Source: Hymenopus coronatus
Taxonomy: Eukaryota; Arthropoda; Insecta; Mantodea; Hymenopodidae
Assembly: GCA_030762935.1 (NCBI GenBank)
Contig: CM060899.1
Span: 59,756,501-59,820,500 of the forward strand
Reading direction: 5' to 3'
Length of the DNA: 64,000 nt
Part shown: positions 32,166 through 43,511 of the stretch, one piece after another
Position numbering within the stretch: position 1 is the first letter of the stretch
How the letters are laid out: each line of letters starts with the position of its first letter
Position numbers and translations under genes: made by a program
The notes under the pieces: model-generated
Told to the model about the DNA's origin: nothing
The model's input: only the letters and a program-made list of their open reading frames with translations
Database searches by the model: none

Positions 32166-33068
32166 GTTTACTTTCTCTAGCCCCATATGTACAATGTACA
32201 TAGGGATAGAGAAGTATTGTATTCCACCCAAAAATTCGATACCGAGATTTCACCGGAAATACATGTTTTAGAACCTCCTGTACCCAAAAAAAGCATTTTC
32301 AGAAAAAGGTCCGTGTGTGAGTCCGTGTGTCCATGTGTCTGTGAACACGTTAACTCAAAAACGAAAAGTAGCTAAAATACCAAACTTGGTATTTAAGTTT
32401 AGTATCTTCCAGGGATGTGACACGAAGATTTTGAGAAAAATCCCCCCACCCCATACTACCCTTTACATGGAACTTTTTTCGAAAATTTTGATTTTCTTAA
32501 AAATAGCTCCAACGATTTTGATTAAAATATCATATATTAAAGACATTTACCTAACAAATAAAATGTATATCTTGAATTTTCTGGGAATAGCTTCTGAAGA
32601 CCTGTTTATGCTGGATGAATTTTGTTTAATTTGGCATAACTAGTAAACCGTAAGAGATAGACAAAAACTGACTCAACAAAAAAATTAGGTCTTGTTAAAA
32701 TACTCAAGTTATGTCATATACATTTTTCTCGTGGAGCTTACCGTTTTCGAGTTATTCATTGTTATTAGTTTCAGTTGTGAAGTACTTATACTTTTCTCAG
32801 ACGGGAGTGTCCGTTTTTCTTTTGTTCTACTCCTGGCCAAGAAAAGAAGCGATTTGTAATGATAATCGCAAAACGACAGCTTTTAAAACATTTGATTATT
32901 GGTTTAGCCTAGTGTATTCCCTTATTTTCTTCCTACTTATACGGAACTAAATAATAAGAACATTGTGCTAATGAGTACCTCGATTAGCAAGGTGCAGAAA
33001 GAAGAAGAATCTTATGTATGAAGTTTGTAGAACAGCAAGAGAAAGTCATGTGAGTGTAACACATCAGA
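32166..33068 (-). mobile_element. R1 copy, complete
   Basis: TTTACTTTCTCTAG start, rearranged palindrome CATATGTACAATGTACATAG, body with an open recurrent frame (32386-32643, + strand), and GTAACACATCAGA at the end before a T-run. Confidence 0.9.
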
Positions 33069-33071
33069 TTT

Positions 33072-33258
33072 TTTTGATGGTGTTTAACACCCTTTTACTA
33101 CTTGTGGCACCGCAGGCGATGGCACTGGTGATACATGGAATGTAGATGGAACACCGGTGAAATGCGATGGTTGGGGAAACCAGAGAACCCGGAGAAAACC
33201 TGCTCCTATGCCGCTTTGTCCACCACAAATCTCACATTCGGTCACTTGGGATCGAACC
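33072..33258 (-). repeat. SINE-E copy
   Basis: Reverse copy with AAACCTGCTCCTATGCCGC, CCACCACAAATCTCAC and GGTCACTTGGGATCGAACC. The head beyond the B-box region is missing. R1 5' end sequence follows directly. Confidence 0.8.
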
Positions 33259-33260
33259 TG

Positions 33261-33362
33261 CTTATGTTTATCTCGATTAGCATGAAGTAGATAGAAGCAC
33301 AAGTTTTAACAATAATTTAGAACAGAGATGTAGAGAAAGTCATGTGAATGGAACACGTCAGA
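33261..33362 (-). repeat. R1 5' end fragment
   Basis: GTTTATCTCGATTAGCATGA to GGAACACGTCAGA before a T-run. Confidence 0.82.
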
Positions 33363-33365
33363 TTT

Positions 33366-33470
33366 TTATTCAGAGGCTTCTAAATACATTTTTGGGAAAT
33401 CTCTGCATCGAATTATTGGATGGAATGCAAGGACATTTCTACCTAATAAGTGTATGGTTAAGAAAGAAAT
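33366..33470 (+). repeat. Degenerate R1 3' end
   Basis: TTCAGAGGCTTCTAAATACA and GGATGGAATGCAAGGACATT, ending in AGAAAGAAA without a palindrome. Confidence 0.55.
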
Positions 33471-34077
33471 ATTATTGCGTCACAGTTACAAAAGAATGTG
33501 GTTGATTGCAATATACAATGTAAGTTATTTCCCTTATCCAATTTTGTTGTATTTTCTAATAAGAGTAGGGGAAATTATTAATTGTATCATTACCTGAAAA
33601 TCAATACACCCGTGAAATTGATTTCGTGCTGATTGGCTATGAACTATTAATGGCTAGCCAGTTACGTAAACCATGTATCAAACTATCACGTTCTGCGTTC
33701 ATTGTTGACGTGACCACTAAGAGTATAAAAAACTTTCTGGTGTAGTTGATATTTCACAATCCTCCTGGCAGTTTCTTTTCCTGAACACGCTATTACTTTT
33801 TTGGTGTACCAAAACAAAATGCTGGCAAAAACTGTCCTTGTTGAAGTGACTTCAGTCACTTTCTAGATAGATGGCCTGGTGATCACCGCTCCTGCTCTCT
33901 TCCAAGTGTTTGCAAATGTTTTAAGTGCGATTTGGTTTATAATGCTTTTTAAATGGGAAGAATTCTACTCTGCAGCGAATGAGATGCGTTATCGTGCCAG
34001 GTCGCTACCCGCACTCTTTTCATATTTCCCTTTCAGTCGCACATTGAGCATGCAAATCTGCCTGGCGACATAATGTT
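33471..34077 (+). promoter_or_regulatory. Unique island with TATA/CRE-like core
   Basis: TGTTGACGTGACC near 33700 and TATAAAA at 33724-33730 have promoter-like spacing, and a GC-balanced stretch follows to about 34070. The frame at 33879-34073 (non-ATG start) has no recognised domain. It may be the promoter of a host gene or of a retroelement. Confidence 0.3.
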
Positions 34078-34145
34078 TATTTATTTATTTTTTCCTGCCA
34101 TAAGGCCTTCTCTTCCACTCTACCAGGTAATACATTAATTCCAAT
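34078..34145 (-). repeat. LINE 3' end
   Basis: TTTATTTATTTATTTTTTCC followed by TGCCATAAGGCCTTCTCTTC reads on the minus strand as a LINE 3' end (GAAGAGAAGGCCTTATGGCA then an AAATA repeat tail). No coding part remains. Confidence 0.5.
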
Positions 34146-34244
34146 ACACAATGCATTGAATAAGGAACAAAAATACAATTCTATACAACTTAATAAAAAC
34201 AATTATAAAAGGTAAAATAAGTATACTGAAATGAAAAGAAAAAT

Positions 34245-34836
34245 TCTGATGTCTATCTACTTTATGATAATCGAGATAAACATTACCAGAAATTGTCTTA
34301 ATTATTTGCTTCCTTGTAATTAGGACAATGAGGGAATACACTAGGCTAAAACTCCTTTAAAAGCCGGTTGCCTTGTGGATGAAATCCGTTTCTATGAGTT
34401 TATAACTTTCCGTGTAAAAAAAGTTTAAATATTTTACATGTGAAACAAATAAGGAATATCTCGGAAATTGTCAATTCCTCGAAAAAACCGTATGAGATAA
34501 ATTGTGTTTTAACGTGACCTACATTTTTGTGTAGTAAGTTTCTGTTTATCTCTTACGGTTTAGCTGTTACACAAAATTCATTCAGAATAAAAAGGTCTTT
34601 AGAGGCCATTCTCAGAAAATTAAAGATATACATTTTATTTGCCATATAAATATATTTTAATCAAAGTCGTTAGAGCCATTTTTGAGAAAATCAAAATTTT
34701 CGAAATTGTTTCCATGTAAAGAGTAGTTTGGGAGGATTTTTCTCAAAATCTTCGTGTCGCATCCTTGGTAGATAGTAAAATTAAATACAAAATTTGGTAT
34801 TTTACCGACTTTTCGTTTTTGAGTTATCGTGTTCAC

Positions 34837-34874
<38 letters not shown>

Positions 34875-35016
34875 GAACTTTTTCTGAAAATACTTTTTTG
34901 GATACAGGGGACCCTAAAACGTATATTTCCAATGAAATCTCGGTATCGAATTTTTGGGTGGAGTGCATTACCTTCTCTATACACTATGTAGCTAGTACGT
35001 GCAGAGAAAGTAAAAA
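34245..35016 (+). mobile_element. R1 copy, small 5' deletion
   Basis: TCTGATGTC joins directly to TATCTACTTTATGATAATCG, skipping the subterminal motif. The body, a (CA)n run at 34838-34871 and ACTATGTAGCTAGTACGTGC with AGAGAAAGTAAAAA follow. Confidence 0.88.
34838..34871. repeat. (CA)n microsatellite within R1
   Basis: Pure CA run at the shared R1 microsatellite position. Confidence 0.95.
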
Positions 35017-35984
35017 ACTGTAAACACAATTATTTTAAGTAAAATATTCCGTAGGTTGAAACGCTTATTTGTCATATTTACAATTGAAATTAATATTGGT
35101 TGCAAACCCATAAAATATTAGTAACAATAAATTAAAGTGATGTATTTATTATATTACTACAGCAGCAGCTGTTGTGTATGATGAACAGTATTTGAGGTAA
35201 AAATCGGTGTTTTTTTTTACGGTTCTGCTACAAATATTACTCCCTATCTTCCTCGTGAATTATTTTTTGCAAAAATTGAATATTTTGTCTTAGCACAAGT
35301 AGTATTTATGAGAGACAGAATCACTTAGCGCGTTACTCCCAGTTAAGTGGAAATGCAAAATGAAAACACAGCAGCACTCCGATTGGCTGCTGGCCTGGTG
35401 GCGCTCAAGGACAAACCTCGTCCCATTTGAAAGCTACTGTAGTTCCGTACCTGGTATGCCTGCCTGCCATATTTAGCTACTAATGGCCTGCGCAATCGAT
35501 CTTATTGTTAGACGTTCTCCACGAGAGCCTTGCTGTATATGCAACCATTAAAGCGTATGAGTAAAGCGTAAAATCTAAAATCCCTTAGAACGTTCAAATT
35601 AGTTTAATGGGAATGTTGGAAGCGATATTTGCTGAATGGGATGGATAGCTTTGCTTGATTTACTGACGTTCCAAGTGAAGTTCATTCAGAACTAGTAAAT
35701 CGTAGCACAACCCGGGTATTTATTGGAATAAAAGAGTGATAGATTGGTTTAACCGAAACCAAGTTAACGAATTTTGCTATTAATTCGTAACATTATGACA
35801 ATCACTACCTAATTACTTTTAAGTCGTTCTCATTTAGAGGTAGCGTCTCTGGATATAATGCTGAATAGAAGGAACCGTTATTATTATTGTTGTTGTCATT
35901 AATGTTATGTTTATGCATTACAACGACTTGATAATTTACACCGTCATTATAACACTTATTTGTACTACCTCTACTAGGTATTAC
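35017..35984. other. Unique AT-rich island
   Basis: No R1, SINE or mariner sequence. A GC-balanced patch at about 35330-35560 lacks a recognisable frame. An ATTATTATTGTTGTTG stretch is near 35880. Confidence 0.45.
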
Positions 35985-36608
35985 GTTCGTACTTAGTAGG
36001 TAGAGAAGGTATTGTATTGCATCCAAAATTCGATATAAAGATTTCACCTGAAATACATGTTTTGGGACCCCCTGAATCCAAAAAATCATTTTTAGAAAAT
36101 GTCCGTGTCTGTGTCCGTTAAATACCAAACTTGGTATTTAAGTTTGGTATCCTTCAAGGATGTGACTTGAAGATTTTCAAGAAAATCCCCCACCCCCAAC
36201 TACCCTTTACATGGATCTCTTTTAAAACATTTGATTTTCTCAAAAATGGCTCTAACGATTTGGATTAAAATATTGTATATTTACCTGACAAATAAAATGT
36301 ATATCTTGACTTTTCTGGGAATAGGCTCTGAGGTCTACATTACTCTGGATGAATTTTACGGAATTTTGTATAACCGGCAAACCATAAGAGATAGACAAAA
36401 ACTTACTTAACACATAACAACCAGCTTTTGACTATCACTTTAGCCTGTGCTACTCCCTTATTTTCCCTTCTACTTATATGGAAGCAAGTAATGAGACTAT
36501 TTTTGTTAATTTTTTCTAGATTAGCAAGAAGTAAATGGAAGCATACGCTTTTTTAAATTAATTTTTCGCACAGCTGCGGAGAAAATCATGTGAATAGAAT
36601 ATATAAGA
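35985..36608 (-). mobile_element. R1 copy, degraded palindrome
   Basis: Reverse copy starting at TTACGTTCGTACTTAGTAGG (palindrome reduced) through the body with a central gap, to GAATAGAATATATAAGA. Confidence 0.82.
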
Positions 36609-36612
36609 TTTT

Positions 36613-36700
36613 CTGGATATGCGTGAAGTAGATAGAAGTTTTGAAAGAATGGTTTGTTACATCATAGGTAGAGAAATTTATGTGAATTTAGCATGTCAGA
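36613..36700 (-). repeat. R1 5' end fragment
   Basis: GCGTGAAGTAGATAGAAG to TTTAGCATGTCAGA, head to tail with the next copy. Confidence 0.78.
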
Positions 36701-36701
36701 A

Positions 36702-38215
36702 TTTTACTTTCTCTTCACGCATTTATAATGTACATAAGTAGGTTGAGAAGGTATTGCATTCCACTCAAATATTCGATACCGAGGTTTCACCCGAAATACA
36801 CGTTTCAATCCCTGAATCCAAAAAAAGAAAAAAATCAGAAAAAGATGTGTGTGTCTGTGGACAGCTTAACTCAAAAACTAAAATACCAAACTTGGTATTT
36901 ACATCTAGTATCACACAATAAAATCCCGCACTTCGAACTACCCTTTAGGTGAAAACAGTTAAAAAAAAATGATTTTCTCAAAAATAGCAATAACGGTTTT
37001 GATTAAAATACAATATGCTGAAGATATTTGCTTGGGAAATAAAAGTATATCTTGAATTTCCTGAGAATAGCCTCAGGTTCTATTCATTCTGAATTGCTTT
37101 TACTAATCCAAAAGAGATACACAAAATTGTAAATATCGTCAAAACATAAATTATGTGCCTTACGTTTTTATTGTAGAGCTAACCGCTTCCGAGATATTCC
37201 TTGTTATTAGTTTCAATTTTAAAATACTTAATTTTCTGAAACAAGAAGTTGTTCGTGTTTCTTTTATTTTACTTCTGGTCATACAAAGGAGCGAGTTTCA
37301 ATGACAATCATATTACGACACGGTTTAAGGGGACAAGGTGCTCTGAAATGGCAAACAATATATTTTTTGTTTTGTTTTAGGCACTAATAAGATCTCTATT
37401 ATTTCTAGTTTCAGAAAATGTATACTTTTGGGGGTTAAGAGGATTTTAATGAATTTAATATAATTTAAATGCTAGTCTGCATTTCTTTAAAGCTGTCAAG
37501 CAATGCCTCTTTTTAGAACATTTGTATCTTTAAATTCAGTTTTCTCAAAGCAGCATTTTGGGATACTTATGTACCTTTTTCTCAGAAAGTATGAGAGATG
37601 AAAAGCTGAAATTTTTAGCACATATATACAACACTTAGTTTATCTTTCTGAATCACAGTCGTGATGTTATGGCATATATTGATCATATTAAGAAAGCTAC
37701 AACATTGCAAATTTGTACTTTTTTGAATTTGCAAATAATTTTTTGTTTACTTTCTATTGAAATTGTATCATAGCGAAATAACCGAGCTTCAGAAGATAGC
37801 CGATTATACTAAGAACAAGCGTACAAAAGTGTGATTATGTATTGCAGGTAGTATCAGAGAAAAAAATACGTGAATTCACATGTTTTAAGACTAAGTTTTA
37901 TTACTTTTCTGCTGAATAAAATATTTTCTGTAGACTCAGCCACATAAGCTATTAATGAAAACAAACACTTGAAATAATTGTCATGATTTATAGAATAATT
38001 TATACAAATTTCTGGAAGAACAATTGAATACTTTAAGAGCAGTAGTAATTCAACTCACTTAAGGTGTAATTTCAGTATGTTCAGACTACCTTGTCCCCTT
38101 AAAACATTTGACTGTCGCTTTAGCATAATGTTTCACCATATTTTCTTTCTACTTATGGAACTAAGTAATAAGACCATTCTGTTAAAATTTATCTCGATTA
38201 GCATGAACACATCAG
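36702..38215 (-). mobile_element. R1 copy interrupted by a TTAA MITE
   Basis: TTTTACTTTCTCTTCACGCA start, palindrome ATAATGTACATAAGTAGG, body to TTACGACACGGTTTAA. It resumes after the 770 bp insert at TTAAAACATTTGACTGTCGC and ends GAACACATCAG at about 38213. The insertion site matches the uninterrupted R1 sequence in other copies. Confidence 0.9.
37329..38098. mobile_element. 770 bp MITE with TTAA target duplication
   Basis: Termini GGGGACAAGGT (37329-37339) and its exact inverse (38088-38098), with further imperfect matching (TCTGAA) inside. TTAA flanks both ends (37325-37328 and 38099-38102) and R1 continues on both sides. There is no coding frame. TTAA targets are typical of piggyBac and Kolobok transposons; which of these mobilised it cannot be told from the ends alone. 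Confidence 0.85.
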
Positions 38216-38258
38216 CCTTTTTAGTTGTTTTTTTCAGTCATATAATTCTACATCTAGG

Positions 38259-38604
38259 AAAGCGTGGAAGACATTGCACTACGTAATGCGAGCACTGAAG
38301 GAGGGGAGCGCAAAGTCCAGGGTAATTGTCTGCAAGTCCTTAGTGCGGCCAGTTATGGAATATGGAGTAGCATGCTGGGACGCATTCTGATTCGCTGGAA
38401 AAGATACAGAGACGGGCGGTTAAATTCATAAATAGAGGTAAAGATTATGGGCTTACGAAAGGCGAAGAGAATAAATGGGAGCCGCTAACATTTAGACCTA
38501 AATCACATAGGCTAGTCGCGCTATTTAAAGCTTATGCTGGTTTAAACGCATGGGTGGACGTTAGAAAGAGGTTAGAAAAACCCGACATACTACGGACGAA
38601 ATGA
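38259..38604 (+). pseudogene. Non-LTR retrotransposon tail (reverse transcriptase C-terminus)
   Basis: The frame from 38259 reads KAWKTLHYVMRALKEGSAKS and LVRPVMEYGVACWDAF before a TGA at 38398-38400. A +1 shifted frame continues SLEKIQRRAVKFINRG, FRPKSHRLVALFKAY to a TGA at 38602-38604. LVRP..EY...CWD and L...QRRA.KF are typical of the region after the reverse transcriptase core in LINEs. A frameshift and truncation make it a relic. Confidence 0.88.
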
Positions 38605-38942
38605 TCATTAGTATAAAGTTAAGGGTAGAAGGTACAGAACCGACGTAGGAAAATTTTCTTTTGTTAATAGGTCTATTGAATAATGGAATGAATTGCCTTT
38701 CAGGACTGCCCTCTGACCTTGAAGTTTAGAGTTATTTTTATGAGAATAAATGTTAGTTAATTTGAGTAAATATTGTGAAGTAATTAAGTATCCCAAAAAC
38801 TGTATTAATGCATATTATTAATGTATATATTATTAATGAATAGTATTAATGTTGAGGTTTCATAATAACTGTTTATAAAAATGCTGGTAATTGACATAAG
38901 TATTGCTATACTGAATAATAAGTAGTTAGGCATTTAAACAAA
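38605..38942 (+). other. Probable LINE 3' region
   Basis: AT-rich sequence after the LINE frame, with ATTAATG.ATATTATTAATG repeats near 38805-38850. The next R1 copy begins after an A-run. Confidence 0.4.
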
Positions 38943-39759
38943 TCTGATGTGTTCCATTCACCTGACTTTCTCTACATCACTGCAACAAATTATTCTATTT
39001 ACTTCATCTAATGGGGCAAAAATTAGCAGAAATAGTCTTATTACTTGCTTCCTTGTTAGTAGAAGCGAAATAAGGGAGTATCATAGGTTAAAGTCATAGT
39101 CAAAAGCTGGTTGCTCTGCGACTGAAGTTCCTTTGTTTGTATGGACACGAGTTCACAAAGTCCTGTATGAGAAAAGTGTGTCTTTATAGCTGAAAAAAAA
39201 AACAAACAAGGAATATCTCAAAAACAATCAACTCAACGAAAAAAAATGTATATAACATAAATTGTATGTTTTAAGGTGCTCTACATTTGTTGTGTGGTAA
39301 GTTTTTGTCCATCTCTTACGGTTTAGCAGTTATGCAAAATTCCGTAAAATTGACCGAGAACAAAGTAGTCTTCAGAGGCTATTCCCAGAGAATACAAAAT
39401 ATACATTTTATTTGTCATGTAAATATCTTTAATATACGATATTTTAATCAAATCGTTAGAGCCATTTTTTAGAAAATCAAAATTTTCGAAAAAAGTTCCA
39501 TGTAAAGGGTAGTTTGGGGTGGGAGGATTTTTCTCAAGATCTTCGTGTCGCATCCCTGGAAGATACTAAACTTAAATACCAAGTTTGGCATTTTACCGAC
39601 TTTTCGTTTTTGAGTTATCGTGTTTATAGACACACGGACACACTGACATACGGACACACACACGGACCTTTTTGTGAAAATGCTTTTTTTGGATACAGGG
39701 GACCCTAAAACATATATTTCCGGTGAAATCTCGGTAATGAATTTAGAGAAAGTAGAAAC
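38943..39759 (+). mobile_element. R1 copy, palindrome deleted
   Basis: TCTGATGTGTTCCATTCACC start, a short 5' gap, body, CA-rich tract with ACACACACGG. It ends CGGTAATGAATTTAGAGAAA so that the palindrome is lost but the final AGAGAAAGT remains. The minus frame 39323-39553 is the recurrent R1 frame. Confidence 0.88.
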
Positions 39760-39834
39760 ATATATATAATATAATATGTTAGTTGTATTACTATTCTTAA
39801 TTTAACTGAAAGATTATTAATGTAAATGAATTTT

Positions 39835-40089
39835 GTACATTTAACTCTGCTACCGGGCAGTACCCAATTGCAGAGAATAAAGACATACATACATACATAC
39901 ATACATACATACATACATACATACATACATACATACATACATACATACATACATACATACATGCATGCAAGCATGCATGCACGCATGCACGGACGCACGC
40001 ACGCACACACACATACATACATACATACATACATACATACATACATACATACATACATACATACATACACACACACACATACATACATA
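39835..40089 (+). repeat. LINE-like 3' end with (ACAT)n tail
   Basis: CTGCTACCGGGCAGTACCC and GCAGAGAATAAAG precede a tetranucleotide run from 39883 to 40089. The AATAAAG followed by tandem repeats looks like a LINE 3' terminus. The centre of the run has drifted to ATGC/ACGC variants (about 39960-40005). All long Tyr/Met/Cys/Val or His/Thr/Tyr frames here come from the run. Confidence 0.75.
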
Positions 40090-40690
40090 ATTTTCGTGAT
40101 AAACTGTCAACGGATTTCATTAGCCAAAAGCAACAAATTATTGTCAAATCGTCGACCGTTTACATAAATCCTTATTTTACTTTCAGGAACTTCAAAATCT
40201 GGCAATTTGACAAGTAAAGTAAACTGTTGCAAAGTTCAGTAAAGCATTGAAGCAGCTTAAGAAAATACCAATGACAGTACAAGGTTCGGCTTAGTTATCG
40301 CGACGTACTAGTGAATGTATCACATTGGTACATTTCTAATAAAAAGCAGCTCAACGGATTGGTGAGGCTTCTTCACTTGTCCTACTTCTCAAACCTGTTC
40401 TTTCTCAAGAATGAATACACAAGATTCACTTGTCCCAGAACTCTCTTCCACAATAAGAACAATATGGTCGCTATTAGATCAGCTACATTATCTTCTGCGT
40501 AATTATTTTGGTTATTAACAGCCTGTTCATCAAGTATGTCCGCGTTCATCTTAATTGTAAGGATAAGCACCAGAAATAATCGACTCTGCAGATGGCAAAC
40601 TTATCTAATGAAGATAGTGAAGGATACTATGCTAGAATTTCCTTTAGTTATATTTATAATTTATATATTTATGAAAATATATTTTTGAAG
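40090..40690. other. Unique spacer
   Basis: AT-rich, without R1 or SINE. Overlapping short frames on both strands at 40311-40570 carry no recognised motif. Confidence 0.45.
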
Positions 40691-41532
40691 TTTTTTACTT
40701 TCTCTACACGTACTATGTACACAGTGTATAGAGAAGGTATTGTAATGCATCCAAAAATTCGATACCGAGATTTCACCGGAAATACATGTTTTGGGTCCCC
40801 CTGAATAAAAAAAAACATTTTTGGAAAAATGCCCCATGACATCATAGCTCAAAAACGAGAAGACCGTTAAATACCAAACTTGGTATTTAAGTTTGGTATC
40901 TTCCAAGGATGCGACACGAAGATTTTGCAAGAATATCCCCCACCCCCAACTACCCTTTACATGGAACCTTTTTCGAAAATGTTGATTTTCTCAAATATGG
41001 CTCTAACGATTTTGATTAAAATGTCGTATATTAAAGATATTTACCTGACAAATAATATGTATATTTTGAATTTTCTGGGAATAGCCTCTAAAGACTACTT
41101 TATTCTGGATGAATTTTACGAAAGTTTGCATAACTGCTAAACCGTAAGAAATGGACTAAAATTTACCACACAAAAATGTAGAGCATATTAAAGCACACAA
41201 TGTATGCTATATAATTTTTTTCGAGGAGTTGATCGTTTTTGAGATATTCCTTGTTTTTGGTTTCAGGTTTAAAAAGCTTGTACTTTTCTCATACAGGAAT
41301 TTGTCAACTCCTGTCCATACAAACAAAGGAACTTCAGCCACCTATTAATCAGATTTTGACTTCACTTTAACCTATGATACTCCCATATTTCGCTTTTACT
41401 TACAAGGAAGCAAGTAATAAGACTATTTCTGCTAATTTTTTCTCGATTAGCATGAAGTAAATAGAAGAATAAGCTTATTAACAACAATGTTTACACAGAA
41501 GTAGAGAAAATCATGTGAATGGAACGCATCAG
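40691..41532 (-). mobile_element. R1 copy, complete
   Basis: TTTTTTACTTTCTCTACACG, palindrome ACTATGTACACAGT, body, terminal GGAACGCATCAG before a T-run. The GT tract has nearly vanished here, which shows that the microsatellite is variable. Confidence 0.9.
40880..41140 (+). other. Recurrent R1 open frame (86 codons)
   Basis: ATG start and stop at the same element positions as in the frames at 11818-12078, 18950-19210 and 32386-32643. Contains GIFQGCDTKI and DIYLTNNMYILNFLGIASK. No known domain, no signal peptide. It may be a leftover of a master-copy frame. Confidence 0.4.
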
Positions 41533-41544
41533 TTTTTTGTTTTT

Positions 41545-41848
41545 GTTTTTTTTTAGTTTCATTTATATAGTCTCCTTTAACATCTAAGGTCATATCGGGG
41601 GCTTTGCATTAGAAATAACTAGTTGTTTGTAGGTTCTTCACGTTGGGTTTAAATAATTTTATTTCCCTCAAACACGCACACATACATTCATTCTCACATA
41701 CATACTTCCAGACTCTTGGGGGATAGGGAATAATTTTGGTTAAAGAAAACTTCTCCTTCCCAACCGGGATTCGAACTCGGGACTTCCAGGTTTTGAAGTT
41801 ATTACCATCGCAATATCTTCAGCGATGATCAAGTTATTAATTACTTAA
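41545..41848 (-). repeat. SINE-F (tRNA-derived)
   Basis: Reverse copy. The head at about 41848-41765 includes GAAGTCCCGAGTTCGAATCC as B box. The body has CTTTAACCAAAATTATTCCC and GAAGTATGTATGTGAGAATG, and the end contains CCCCCGATATGACC. A second copy is at 60117-60382. Confidence 0.8.
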
Positions 41849-41879
41849 TTAATGTAGACAGAAAATTGTGAAAAAAAAT

Positions 41880-42440
41880 TGATAAGTTCCAGTCACATGA
41901 CACCTTCTCCTGTTCTAGAAACTTCTTACAAAAGATTATTACTTGCTTCTTTGTAAGTAGAAAGGAAGTACGGGAATACACTAGGGTAAAGCGATAGTTA
42001 AATCCTTTTAAACCTGGTCGACATGTGAAAAAATTGAGTTTCGGTTTGCTTTACATGGTGCCATTTGAGGAAGGTAGTTTAAAATTGAAACTAATAACTA
42101 GGAATATCTCGAAAATAGTCAACTCCAGAAGAAAAATGTATATGACATAAATGATGGGTTTTCACGAAATTTTATCTATTTCGTACGTTTACTAATTATG
42201 CAAAATTCAGAAAAATTCATCCAGAATGAACAGGCATTCACAAGTTTTCCCAAAAAATTCAAGATATACATTTTATTTGTGATGTGAATATTTGTAACAT
42301 ACGATATTTTAATCAAAATCGTTAGCGTCAGTTTTGAGAAAAACAATATTTTTCCATACCAAGTTTGGTATTTAACGATCCTTTCGTTTTTTAGCTATGC
42401 TGTCCACAGGCTAGCGCACACACACACAAACACACTATGA
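41880..42440 (+). repeat. R1 copy, both ends trimmed
   Basis: GATAAGTTCCAGTCACATGA to a CA-rich stretch at 42418-42435, where the orientation flips to a reverse copy. Confidence 0.8.
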
Positions 42441-42954
42441 TTTTTACTTTCTCTATACGTGCTATGTACATAGTGTATAGAGAAGGTATTGTAATGCATC
42501 CAAAAATTCGATACCGAGATTTCACCGGAAATACATGTTTTGAGACCTCCTGAATCCAAAAAAAAAAAAAAAGCATTTTTAGAAAAATGTCCGTGTGTGT
42601 GTCTGTGGGTAGCATAGCTCAAAAACGAAAAGTCCGTTAAAAACCAAACTTGGTATTTAGGTTTGGTATCTTCCAAGGATGCGACACGAAGATTTTCAAA
42701 AAATCCCCCCACTCTCAACTACACTTTACATGGAACTTTTTTCGAAAATTTTGATTTTCTAAAAAATGGCTGTAACGATTTTGATTAAAATATCGTATAT
42801 TAAAGATATTTACCTGACAAATAAAATGTATATCTTGAATTTTCTGGGAATAGCCTTTGAAGATTACTTTATTCTAGATGAATTTTGCATAACTACTAAA
42901 CCTTAAGAGATGGACAAAAACTTAACACACAAAAAATGTAGAGCACGTTAAAAC
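42441..42954 (-). mobile_element. R1 copy, 5' half missing
   Basis: TTTTTACTTTCTCTATACGT, intact ACATAGTGTATAG palindrome side, body to GAGCACGTTAAAACA, then unrelated sequence. Confidence 0.87.
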
Positions 42955-43124
42955 AAGCTTCGTCACTCGGCAAGAGAATGTGGGGTGAGTAAGGCAGGTT
43001 CGATCGCTAACTCTCCTCTCGGCCCCATGCCTGAACTATATGGTAAAACGAATTTTCGTAAGAATAGTTTTAATCACACTAGTACACGGTAGATGGTGGT
43101 AAAAGTCAGGTGAATATAGCACGT
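42955..43124. other. GC-balanced unknown piece and R1 remnant
   Basis: AGCTTCGTCACTCGGCAAG to CCCCATGCCTGAACTATATG is unmatched. From about 43050 a weak reverse R1 5' end is visible (GTAAGAATAGTTTTAATC, GTGAATATAGCACG). Confidence 0.45.
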
Positions 43125-43368
43125 CGAATGTTCCGCGCTCGCCAAGGCGTCCCGCTTTGGTGCTTCGTAGTGCTGGGGATCATGGGTTCGAGTCCCGTCT
43201 TGGGCATGGATGTTATATGTTTGTGTATATGTGTGTGTTGTAAAAGTAAGAAAACAATAATAAATAGTAATAATACGGCAAAACAAAGTAAAAAGAAAAA
43301 GGTAAATAAAAGTAGGGTATGATCAGACTCCGGTACTGTATTTAAAAAAAAAAAAAAATACTACAGTT
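43125..43368 (+). repeat. SINE-G (tRNA-derived)
   Basis: Head with CGCTTTGGTGCTTCGTAGTG and B box GGGTTCGAGTCCCG, body with TATGTTTGTGTATATGTGTG and CAGACTCCGGTACTGTATTT, and a poly(A) tail of about 15. The second copy is at 61715-61955. Confidence 0.82.
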
Positions 43369-43511
43369 TTCGTAAGATTGGCATGAGAGCTCTAACCTAT
43401 TTTGAATGATACTGCTAATGCATAGGTGTCAAAATGTATGCCGCCAAATTTTGCACATGTAGGTTTGCAAGGTTATACGCAAACTAACCATTGATCTCCT
43501 ATATTTATATA

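Noticed and set aside
39705..40167. Long Met/Tyr/Val/Cys and His/Thr/Tyr frames
   Set aside because: Produced by the (ACAT)n tandem run on both strands.
43110..43322. Overlapping frames as a gene
   Set aside because: They are inside SINE-G and follow its tRNA-like head.
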